A stretch of 64,000 nucleotides of DNA, from contig CAMORT010000003.1 in assembly GCA_946624065.1 (NCBI GenBank), forward strand, positions 1 through 64,000, written 5' to 3'. A program made the translations under genes and the position numbers. The stretch comes from F23-D06 sp002392325. Its GTDB lineage: Bacteria > Bacteroidota > Bacteroidia > Bacteroidales > WCHB1-69. The notes under the pieces were generated by a model that was not told where the DNA came from, ran no database searches, and was given only the letters and a program-made list of their open reading frames with translations. Below are positions 18,801 to 24,636 of the stretch, one piece after another. Each line of letters starts with the position of its first letter. The stretch's first letter is position 1.

Positions 18801-19913
18801 AGCAACTGGAGCAACGCATGTGTGGGAACAACCGAATGCGATGTAACGAATGTGCCTTATACAGAGGATTTTGAGTCTTATGCTGGAACCACATATTCTG
18901 ATAATAATGGTCCTGTTCCATTGTGCTGGACGAATTATGGTACCAATACAACATACGGTCATCCGCATGTGTCGGGTAGTGGTTCTTACCATTATACTCA
19001 TAGCGGTAACAATTCTCTTGTCTTCACCGCCGGAACAACAGGGAATGGTACGGACGCGTATGCCATGTTGCCCACTTTCACACAGCCTCTCAATACATTG
19101 CAGATAGGTTTCTATTATGCCATGGAAAGCACGAGTTATGGTACGCTATCTGTTGGATATGTGACCAATTTGGCTGATCCAGCAAACACTTTCGTTATGT
19201 TGGAAACAGTTACCTCTATTGATGGTGATGAAGTTCCAATGGATTCCATTACGGTGGACTTCAGTTCGTATCCGTCTGTCCCTGCCAATGGTAATATCTG
19301 TTTCCATTGGAATGTTACTGGGAGTTGGTATAACTGTTGTATTGATGATATTGCCGTTAATGTTGCAGGTTCTGGCCCTATAGTTCAACCTTGTGAGGTA
19401 CCTCAGGGCTTGACCGTTGCCAATGTGGATAATACTACGGCCACGCTTACATGGACTCCGAATGCCAATGTGCAATACTGGACTATCGATTATAAGAAGA
19501 CCAGTGCTAACACATGGACTACAGTGAATAATATCACCTCACCGACCTACACTTTGACGAACCTCAATCAGATCACCCAATACGATGTGCGTCTGGCTGC
19601 GGTTTGTGGTGACAATAACACCAGTGACTACACACCTGTCGTTCAATTCACCACCACGAATGTTGGTGTTAACGATTATGAGATGAGCACTACACTCTAT
19701 CCGAACCCGACTACAGGTGAAATCAGAATTCAAAATACAGAATTCAGAATCCAAAGTGTTGAGGTTTACGATGTGTATGGCAAACTGATCAAGTCTGTCA
19801 AGGTGGATGACTTCAGTGTTGTCATCGATCTGTCCGCCAACGCATCAGGTGTTTACTTCACGCGCATCATGACAGATAATGGCATGGTGACCAAACGCGT
19901 AGTGAAGGAGTAG
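12834..19913 (+). CDS. Giant secreted FN3 / jelly-roll repeat protein with T9SS type-A sorting domain
   Basis: The 2359-residue product has a signal peptide (MKKVLFLLMLVSFGLSGTLQAQ) and ends in a T9SS type-A sorting domain of about 75 residues (TTLYPNPTTGEI..., VYDVYGKLIKS, GVYFTRIMTDNGMVTKRVVKE). It is therefore exported across the outer membrane and probably attached to the surface. Between them are fibronectin type III-like modules (about 90 residues, W...Y.V...P.. and TSYDVYVRANCG patterns) alternating with about six jelly-roll modules of the choice-of-anchor J/MAM-like kind starting near residues 296, 933, 1186, 1446, 1724 and 2002. Two further related modules lie near 23 and 662. Several jelly-roll copies are nearly identical at DNA level. 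No catalytic motif is seen; adhesin or glycan-binding roles are plausible but unproven. Confidence 0.88.
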   Translation: MKKVLFLLMLVSFGLSGTLQAQQTITIGTGTSTGYVTPFNSLWGYSFVEQLYYANEISVAGYITEVSFYYDHGGSQTNNIELFMKNVNRTTFSSDADYESVTQSDLVYSGTFVIPNDSGWVSITLDVPFYYDGISNLMIAMHEFTSGYSSRYFAYTSTTNAVLSYHSDSANPDPYNLGSYSGNKYTSANRANVRLEITPAQLTCPATGSPVVDTVDAHSATLLWSPNGSETSWDVYLTTSATDIPDSNTIPTDYVYDTSYSASNLNSSTKYYFYVRANCGAGDVSWWRTVSFNTLCEALTTLPLFENFDSWPGASSTSVSVNNLPHCWHHLSGAYSSYAGYPIIYSSSTYAASGSNAMRFYTSTTTSYSYGDEYAILPRVDVTYYPINTLQITMDVRKNSTSYTDFTLFVGVMSDPTDPTTFVPVDTIVKSSTSYEEFTVMFNNYTGLGEYVALCAPKVTSSNVSYNTGYVDNLVLEPIPSCLKPTGVTLSNITATSVDVDWTPGDYEPAWEIVVVPAGTPVTSGLAEYATTHPYTVGNLDDNTRYDLYVRADCGGGDYSSWTQPQSFTTDPLCTPPSNLTISQVAGTSALVSWSPALVGATNYTVEYSEAGMDMWTPEVVNGTSYMIPFLNPQTSYDVRVYSNCDLSSADTLTRTFSTGCLSGGDMNIGDGTNTSTSIPSYSFYKHGYSQQIFTASELGGANTFNSISFYMVNLAQQRNYKIYLMHTTATTSSDWLPTTNAQLVYSGPQTLVADSWNTFNFSTPFVYNGVDNLAVIVIDSNSSYSSGNSWRVHNAPAGTGATKYTYNDGTAYSITSAPTTTNGGALAVRNNVKFGGDCDSLSTCVRPNLYIASKTDESITIDWAPGYMESSWDLEYSTDDTTWVSLGSLSSAPYTLDNLNANTVYYIRIRSNCGSDYSDWVKIHERTECGYVNIPLMEGFESAPGSGSGNMITCWSTNSNYTSTHYPYTSSSQHHNGTYSVYFYAGSSYYSYLITPRFDDNVMMNNLEVSFWAYKTSSTYYIQVGVMSNPEDPSTFVQIGQFSPSATSVWELFEVTTASYTGDGHYIAFRLPSDTTNYMYIDDINIDAIPTCQHVTNIHVDGTTLTGVSADILWTPGGTESEWEYVVAPANTVTNPENELSNTVYTAVAPLTGLVANTSYDIFVRANCAPGDNSRWEMYTFRTACDAITALPFVDNFDSYGIGSGVWIPCWKKFRTYTLSTTLPYVSGNNWGGTAGADGSVGYLYFYTATSGTYTMAVTPSFDPSIPINTLRAKFKYKRHNSNDEVIVGVISDITDSTTFVPVDTITVSTTDTWTDTHVDFSSYTGTGTYIAFMCMYHNNNTYSMIDNLSINTLPNCLEPNGFMVSSLDETSVSLTWNAGNENEWELYVVPTGSTLENVTPITLYDTSYTVTGLNSNTSYDAYLRAVCAGSGYSDYSITYFTTTCAAMDSLPFVENFDSHTGSTSGTTNNLPSCWNNISGSYSSYAGYPIIYNSSSSAASGSNSMRFYTGTTTSYAYGDEYAILPPIDVMMYPINTLQLTMDVRKGSTSYTDFTLIVGVMSNPSDANTFVPVDTIVRPDATYDEYTVYFSNYTGTGNFIALCAPKNTQNNVAYNTGYVDNIVVDVIPSCPRPNDLTVTGITSNTIDLSWTDYSSGAASSWTVEYGTPGFTPGTYAGTILQANTNSITLPNLTANTSYEIYVMADCGMGDQSTWSNPLVVTTSCDLLTTLPFTENFDSYTAYTSTSASTSNLPNCWNNLSGSYSSYAGYPIIYYSSSTNYASSAPNAMRFYSGTTTSYNYGDEYAILPPVDQTLYPINTLQLTIDVRKGSTSYADFTLFVGVMTNPQDASTFVAVDTIVQPNATYSEYTVYFTNYTGSGNFIALKAPRHTPTNVSYNTGYVDNIYLEEIPSCPRPNGLHVDAVTNSSITLSWNEIGSANSWEIEYGAPGFTLGSGTTVQATSNPMTVTGLQSSSNYEFYVRSVCSATDMSNWSNACVGTTECDVTNVPYTEDFESYAGTTYSDNNGPVPLCWTNYGTNTTYGHPHVSGSGSYHYTHSGNNSLVFTAGTTGNGTDAYAMLPTFTQPLNTLQIGFYYAMESTSYGTLSVGYVTNLADPANTFVMLETVTSIDGDEVPMDSITVDFSSYPSVPANGNICFHWNVTGSWYNCCIDDIAVNVAGSGPIVQPCEVPQGLTVANVDNTTATLTWTPNANVQYWTIDYKKTSANTWTTVNNITSPTYTLTNLNQITQYDVRLAAVCGDNNTSDYTPVVQFTTTNVGVNDYEMSTTLYPNPTTGEIRIQNTEFRIQSVEVYDVYGKLIKSVKVDDFSVVIDLSANASGVYFTRIMTDNGMVTKRVVKE
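13812..14279 (+). repeat. Jelly-roll module repeat, copy 1
   Basis: This 468-bp stretch encodes CWHHLSGAYSSYAGYPIIY... to ...GYVDNLVLEPIPSC. It aligns without large gaps to 17256-17723 and 18096-18569 in the same gene. Confidence 0.75.
17256..17723 (+). repeat. Jelly-roll module repeat, copy 2
   Basis: This 468-bp copy is the closest relative of copy 3: long stretches around TATCCGATCAATACACTTCA and GTGAGAAAGGGCAGCACCTC differ by only a few bases. It suggests recent duplication or gene conversion. Confidence 0.75.
18096..18569 (+). repeat. Jelly-roll module repeat, copy 3
   Basis: This 474-bp copy is very similar to copy 2, with two extra codons in the segment encoding IIYYSSSTNYASS. Synonymous and non-synonymous changes are few in the central part. 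Confidence 0.75.
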
Positions 19914-19962
19914 GTCATGGACTGTTAGTTTTAGGTATTCTTTAAACCTTAAACTTGAAACT

Positions 19963-19997
19963 AAAGAGGTTCCTCAATCGAGGAACCTCTTTTTTTT
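19963..19997 (+). terminator. Intrinsic terminator between convergent genes
   Basis: AGAGGTTCCTC (19965-19975), loop AATC, GAGGAACCTCT (19980-19990) and then T residues. The A residues on the left make it usable from both sides. It lies between the giant protein gene and the convergent gene ending at 20000. Confidence 0.88.
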
Positions 19998-19999
19998 GT

Positions 20000-22321
20000 C
20001 TAGAACCCTCTTGAGCTTCGCGCCGCGCTTGATACTACGGTGCTACGGGAACGGACGCTTCCGGAACTGGGAACCGTTCGGGATTGTCCGGAAGCGGGTC
20101 TGCTGGTTGTGGCGCTCTTGCTTCCGGAAGTTGTGCTTGGTCTTGGCGCGGTTGCGGGTTTTGTGGCTCCGGGCGTAGTTGTAGGTTTTCCGCTCACTGG
20201 CTGCGAGGTGGTAGGTTTGGCTGTCGGTGCGGGATATGTGCGAGGTGTGCCTCCACCGGAACCGGCTGACTTGTAGTTCGTGGTGCTGCCCACTCGGCTG
20301 ATGCGTGAGGAGATATTGTGCCCGCCTGTGGTTACCATGTCGTTGTAGGTTATGATGACCGACGGGGTTTTCAGATAACGCCCGCCGCTCTTGCTCAGGT
20401 TGCCGACATAGTAGTCCTTGATTTTGGCTAAGTCCACCCCGATGAGCTTGAGGTTGTTCTTTCCAATGGTGCGCAGCAAGTTGTTCACCTTGTGTGCCTG
20501 CAACATTCGGTTGTAACTCTCCTGACTGTTGATGGTCGTGCCGCGAGGGTAGGAGAGATAACGGGCCAATTTGCCGAAATTCTCTTCCGATAGTCCATTC
20601 AGCATGGTTCTCACCCCCTGTAACTCCCCGATGATCATTTGTTTTTGCCTCCTGTTTACATCTTGGTAGATGTCTCGCTGATTCTCTTCCGTATAAGAAA
20701 AGTTGTACCGGTCTTCGTTCTCCCGCATCTGTTTGTTCACCTGATTGCGCCCGTAGGCGTCGAAATGGATGCGCGACAGCGTGTCTGCTAATTGCTGAAG
20801 TTGACTGTCATCCATGTTTTTGAGAATGTTGAGCAGGTCTTTGCAGGGCTTGGCCAGCAAATAGGGTTTGTTGGACGGGAAGGCGTTGTGCAGCAACTTG
20901 CCTTTATAGTGTATGCCATTGTCCATAAATAATTGGTATAGAGCAGTATATTGCACCACACGGGCGATGTCGGTGTTGCCGCAGTTGGCGAAATAATTGC
21001 CCGCTTGCCGCTCGTAACTGCTGCCGATGCTCTGGTGGCTCTCCTGAGAGTTGAAGTACGACACTGGCAGCGCCCCGGTTCGGTTCAGCGTGTAGATGGT
21101 GTGCTCCGGCAGATCAATGGCGTACATGGTATTGGCGGTGTTCCAGTTGTAAACCAGCTGGTTGATTCCCAGTTTCTGAAACAGCGGACGGTCGAAAGGA
21201 AAATAGCCGGGAGAAGGGTAGTGGTAGGATGCCTCTTGGATGGTGCCGCTTTCCGACCAGTCCTTTAACAACACATCCGTGATGGTGAGCAGATGCCCAA
21301 GCTCGGTGTTCTCCAGTTCGCGGCTGAGGTAGGTAGGGCACCAGTCGCGGCCGTCGGGCATCTTGCCTGCCAGACAGTCGTTGATGTCCAAACTCTGCGA
21401 GAGTTCCTTGGCGCTGATGCTGGCAATAAGCAGTACGGTTTCCACACGCAACGGAGGCAGCACCTCCAGCGGTTGCTCGCGCTCGCGCCCAATGATGACA
21501 AGTGTGGACGAATCGCGCAAGGCACCCAAAATCAAGTCCGCATCCAGCGCGAACCGCCGGATGTCACCCGCCTGGTTGATCAGGTCACTGTCGCGACGGA
21601 TACACCAGGCCACTAATCCCGGTGCTTTGCTGAAAAACACCCCTTTGCGTTTTTGCTCAAACATTCTGCTGATAGTCAATGTTTTGGAGGTGTCTTTCTC
21701 ATCGATAAATTCTTCCGCCGCTTGGAAAAACCAATCGTCAAATTCGGCCAAAGAGATTTGGTAATCCAGATTTTCACGAGTGAAATAGGAACGCTTAAGC
21801 TCTTTTTGCAGATTAATGGCGTTGGGTTTGTAGTCGGAAAGATAGAGATGCTTGGAGATTTTTGTTACCAGATTGTTGAGGTTTTCCGTGGTTGCATTCC
21901 CCAAAAGCATCATGATGTCCGTCATCCGGCCGTCGTAGCCGATATGGACCTGCTTGCGCACGGTTTCGTGCGTGAACTTTTCGCAGATCTTTTCCAAACT
22001 GTCTGTTTCAAAGAATGGGGCAGGTTCTGAAATGAGGATAATGCGGCTGCTGTCGGCGAAAGTGGCTGTGCCGATGGTCTGGTAGTGCATCCGGAAATGC
22101 TTGCGGAATTGCTCGTGTACGGAGTCGGCTTTCGCGAACGCTATCGTCTCCTCCATGTTCACATGCTGGTCAGGGATGAACTCCCGCTTCATCAGCGTGG
22201 CTGTCTGTTTCTTGATCCCTTCGACCACTTTCGTGCGATTGCCGAAAGTGAACAGGCAAACCACCAGTATCAGCATAATACCGGCAGCAACGAGGACTCT
22301 GTTTCTCACATTGTTGGTCAT
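20000..22321 (-). CDS. Unrecognised membrane-anchored protein with Ser/Thr/Pro-rich tail (773 aa)
   Basis: I do not recognise this family. The N-terminus has one hydrophobic segment at about residues 9-25 (VLVAAGIMLILVVCLFTFG), better read as a membrane anchor than as a cleaved signal. About 600 residues of mixed, soluble-looking sequence follow, with no P-loop or other motif that I can name. The last 100 residues are low complexity, rich in Ser, Thr, Pro, Ala and Gly with scattered Arg and Lys (TTSQPVSGKPTTTPGATKP, and a final RSSRGF). Such tails are common in extracytoplasmic linkers. The gene is monocistronic with its own -7 element at 22339-22346. It may be a periplasmic or envelope protein; function unknown. 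Confidence 0.75.
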   Translation of the reverse strand: MTNNVRNRVLVAAGIMLILVVCLFTFGNRTKVVEGIKKQTATLMKREFIPDQHVNMEETIAFAKADSVHEQFRKHFRMHYQTIGTATFADSSRIILISEPAPFFETDSLEKICEKFTHETVRKQVHIGYDGRMTDIMMLLGNATTENLNNLVTKISKHLYLSDYKPNAINLQKELKRSYFTRENLDYQISLAEFDDWFFQAAEEFIDEKDTSKTLTISRMFEQKRKGVFFSKAPGLVAWCIRRDSDLINQAGDIRRFALDADLILGALRDSSTLVIIGREREQPLEVLPPLRVETVLLIASISAKELSQSLDINDCLAGKMPDGRDWCPTYLSRELENTELGHLLTITDVLLKDWSESGTIQEASYHYPSPGYFPFDRPLFQKLGINQLVYNWNTANTMYAIDLPEHTIYTLNRTGALPVSYFNSQESHQSIGSSYERQAGNYFANCGNTDIARVVQYTALYQLFMDNGIHYKGKLLHNAFPSNKPYLLAKPCKDLLNILKNMDDSQLQQLADTLSRIHFDAYGRNQVNKQMRENEDRYNFSYTEENQRDIYQDVNRRQKQMIIGELQGVRTMLNGLSEENFGKLARYLSYPRGTTINSQESYNRMLQAHKVNNLLRTIGKNNLKLIGVDLAKIKDYYVGNLSKSGGRYLKTPSVIITYNDMVTTGGHNISSRISRVGSTTNYKSAGSGGGTPRTYPAPTAKPTTSQPVSGKPTTTPGATKPATAPRPSTTSGSKSATTSRPASGQSRTVPSSGSVRSRSTVVSSAARSSRGF

Positions 22322-22338
22322 AATCTGGAAAATCGTTG

Positions 22339-22346
22339 CAAAAGTA
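22339..22346 (-). promoter_or_regulatory. Bacteroidota -7 element for the 773-residue protein gene
   Basis: On the minus strand this reads TACTTTTG. The leader to the ATG at 22321 would be only about 10 nt. Confidence 0.5.
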
Positions 22347-22365
22347 ATGCTTTTTTAATATCGGT

Positions 22366-22480
22366 CCCCAGTCTTAAATCTTAAATCTCCAGCCTTAAAT
22401 CCCCCAGTCTTAAATCTCCAGTCTTAAGTCTCAAGTCTCAAGTCTCCAGTCTCCAGTCTCCAGTCTCCAGTCTCAACTCT
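22366..22480. repeat. Degenerate AGTCTCAA / AGTCTCC tandem repeat, copy B
   Basis: The whole gap between two divergent genes is filled with imperfect 7-9 nt units: AGTCTTAAATCT, AGTCTCAA, then AGTCTCC repeated about five times in register. It directly precedes the yqeY -7 element. Confidence 0.8.
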
Positions 22481-22486
22481 TTTTTG

Positions 22487-22494
22487 TATCTTTG
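22487..22494 (+). promoter_or_regulatory. Bacteroidota -7 element for yqeY-lpxB
   Basis: TATCTTTG lies 25 bp before the yqeY start codon, at the edge of the tandem repeat, so the -33 region would fall inside the repeat. Confidence 0.6.
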
Positions 22495-22518
22495 CACCCA
22501 CAATAAAACCCCGAAACT

Positions 22519-22968
22519 ATGAATTTGGAACAAAGAATCAATGAAGACATCAAGGCTGCCATGCTAGCCAAGGAAAAAGATAAACTCAATGCTCTGAGAG
22601 CCATCAAGTCCGCCATTTTATTGGCGAAAACCCAGAAAGGCGCTGCGGATGAGATTAGCGAAGAGGGTGAAATCAAGATTTTGAAACAGTTGGTGAAGCA
22701 GCGTCAGGATTCCGCCGAAATGTATAAGCAGCAGAACCGCGATGATTTATATCAAGAGGAGAAATTCCAATTGGACATCATTTCCGCCTATCTGCCGAAG
22801 ATGCTATCCGAGGAAGAGGTGGAAGCTTCTCTGAAACAGATCATTGCCGATAATGGATTCGCTGGCATGAAAGATATGGGCAAGGTGATGGGGCAGGCCA
22901 CGAAGTTGTTTGCCGGTAAGGCCGACAACAAGATGGTGTCCGACATAGTGAAACGCTTGCTGTCTTAA
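22519..22968 (+). CDS. yqeY: GatB/YqeY domain protein
   Basis: The 149-residue protein is of the YqeY family, which corresponds to the tail domain of GatB and binds tRNA-like structures; its cellular role is not settled. The family pattern is clear: LEQRINEDIKAAMLAKEKDKLNALRAIKSAI at the start, LVKQRQDSAEMYKQQNRDDL in the middle, and YLPKMLSEEEVEASL ... GMKDMGKVMGQATKLFAGKADNKMVSDIVKRLL at the end. The gene lies 1 bp before lpxB, so the two are co-transcribed. Confidence 0.92.
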   Translation: MNLEQRINEDIKAAMLAKEKDKLNALRAIKSAILLAKTQKGAADEISEEGEIKILKQLVKQRQDSAEMYKQQNRDDLYQEEKFQLDIISAYLPKMLSEEEVEASLKQIIADNGFAGMKDMGKVMGQATKLFAGKADNKMVSDIVKRLLS

Positions 22969-22969
22969 C

Positions 22970-24094
22970 ATGAAGTATTACATCATAGCAGGCGAGGCGT
23001 CCGGTGATCTTCATGCGTCCAACCTTATGAAGGCGCTCAAGGAACGCGACCCGCAGGCGGATTTCCGTTGTTGGGGCGGCGACCTTATGGAGCAGGCGGG
23101 CGGCGATATCGTAAAACATTATAAGGAACTGGCTTTCATGGGTTTCTTTGAGGTGATTACCCACCTGAATGAGATTCTCCGCAATTTCAAGATCTGCCAG
23201 ACCGACATTTTGCTGTATGAGCCAGATGCTGTCATTCTGGTGGATTATCCGGGATTCAACCTCCGCATGGCCAAATTCGCCAAAGAGCAGGGCTTCAAGG
23301 TCATCTATTACATCTCTCCGCAGATTTGGGCATGGAAGAAGGGCAGAATCAAGAAAATCAAGAAATATGTGGATGAAATGATGGTGATTTTGCCTTTTGA
23401 GGAGGAATTTTATGCCAAAAACGGCATGAAAGTGCATTATGTGGGGCATCCGCTGTTGGATGCGGTAAACTGCGATTTGCACCAATCCGAAGAGGTGCTT
23501 CGTTTTCGTGAACAGTATGAGTTGGACGACCGCGAGATTATTGCCCTGTTGCCTGGGAGCCGCAAACAGGAGATTACCGCCATTCTTCCGCAAATGCTCA
23601 AGATGATCCCCCTGTTTCCACAGTATCAGTTTGTGGTTTCCGTGGTGGATTGGCAACCGGCGGAACTGTATGACAAGTATCTGAAGAAGTATTCCGTAAA
23701 AAAAGTGAAAGGCAACGCCTATCCGATGTTGGCTAATGCGAAGGCCGCCATTGTGGCCTCGGGTACTGCTACGCTGGAAACCGCTATGATCGGCACCCCG
23801 GAAGTGGTGTGCTATGCGGGTAATGAATTGTCGTATCTTATTGCCAAACAGTTGATTACGGGTATTAAGTATATTTCTTTGGTGAATTTGATTATGGACA
23901 AACCGGTGGTGGCGGAATTGATACAGCACGATTATGACACCCCGCACTTGCAGAAAGAGCTCCAGCTTATCACCGAGGATGAGTCGTATATTGCCGCCAT
24001 GAAAGCGGATTACAAGCAGCTGGTCACGCTCTTGGGCGACGGCTCCGCTTCCGCCAAAGCGGCTGAAATTGTGACAGATGCATTGTCAAACTGA
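22970..24094 (+). CDS. lpxB: Lipid-A-disaccharide synthase
   Basis: A GT19-family glycosyltransferase of 374 residues that joins UDP-2,3-diacylglucosamine and lipid X into the lipid A disaccharide at the inner membrane. The start MKYYIIAGEASGDLHASNLMKAL and the segments ISPQIWAWKKGRIKKIKKYVDEMMVILPFEEEFY, VGHPLLD, LLPGSRKQEI and ASGTATLETAMIGTPEVVCYA are all family signatures. Length is normal. It confirms an LPS-bearing outer membrane. It follows yqeY directly. Confidence 0.95.
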   Translation: MKYYIIAGEASGDLHASNLMKALKERDPQADFRCWGGDLMEQAGGDIVKHYKELAFMGFFEVITHLNEILRNFKICQTDILLYEPDAVILVDYPGFNLRMAKFAKEQGFKVIYYISPQIWAWKKGRIKKIKKYVDEMMVILPFEEEFYAKNGMKVHYVGHPLLDAVNCDLHQSEEVLRFREQYELDDREIIALLPGSRKQEITAILPQMLKMIPLFPQYQFVVSVVDWQPAELYDKYLKKYSVKKVKGNAYPMLANAKAAIVASGTATLETAMIGTPEVVCYAGNELSYLIAKQLITGIKYISLVNLIMDKPVVAELIQHDYDTPHLQKELQLITEDESYIAAMKADYKQLVTLLGDGSASAKAAEIVTDALSN

Positions 24095-24111
24095 AAAATT
24101 GTATATTTTTG
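24083..24111 (+). promoter_or_regulatory. Promoter upstream of the small T9SS type-B protein gene
   Basis: TTG at 24083-24085 and TATTTTTG at 24104-24111, spaced 18 bp. The -33 part overlaps the end of lpxB. Confidence 0.55.
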
Positions 24112-24158
24112 CAACATTTAATGTGATAGTTCGTTATTAAATTTATATAGCATATAAA

Positions 24159-24602
24159 ATGAGAAATAGTATATCTTTTTTGACCGTTGCGGTAACCCTG
24201 TTGTTAGGGTCTTTTGCAGAAGTTTCCGCTCATGATGTGGACTTCGGTAGTGCGCAATATGTGAATGTGATGGTGGCTGATACTATGCCGTTCTATGTCC
24301 CTAATGCGTTTACTCCCAATAACGATGGTGTGAATGAGTATTTTATGCTGAAATATGAACTGACGCCGGAAGAAACTTTCGCCACATTTTTCATGATGAT
24401 TTGCGACCGATATGGGAATGTGCTGTTCAAGACCTACAACCCGACCGCATACTGGGACGGGAAGGATAAGAATGGAGTGCTTTGCCCCGCTGGCGTGTAT
24501 TCCTATGTCATCAAGTACAAATTACGCCGTAATACCAAAGTTGAACAAGTCAACAAAAACGATTTGGAGGTTCGTACGGGTAGTGTCGTGCTGATACGAT
24601 AA
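24159..24602 (+). CDS. Minimal T9SS type-B sorting-domain protein
   Basis: The 147-residue product is little more than a signal peptide (to about residue 24, AEVSA) and a T9SS type-B (gliding motility-associated, CHU_C) domain: VPNAFTPNNDGVNEYFML at about 48-65, CDRYGNVLFKT, WDGKDKNGVLCPAGVYSYVIKYK and a C-terminal VVLIR. Type-B domains normally sit at the end of much larger cargo, so a near-isolated one is unusual. PorA of Porphyromonas gingivalis, a small protein of this domain type reported to signal to PorXY, is a possible analogue; that link is inference. The next gene encodes a large protein with the same C-terminal domain. Confidence 0.85.
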   Translation: MRNSISFLTVAVTLLLGSFAEVSAHDVDFGSAQYVNVMVADTMPFYVPNAFTPNNDGVNEYFMLKYELTPEETFATFFMMICDRYGNVLFKTYNPTAYWDGKDKNGVLCPAGVYSYVIKYKLRRNTKVEQVNKNDLEVRTGSVVLIR

Positions 24603-24636
24603 TGATTATGTAATATTCCCATTTCCCCCACTCGAG

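Noticed and set aside
22366..22480. CRISPR array or sequencing artefact in the tandem-repeat gaps
   Set aside because: Units are 7-10 nt and degenerate, with no repeat-spacer structure. The presence of five related but different copies argues against an artefact.
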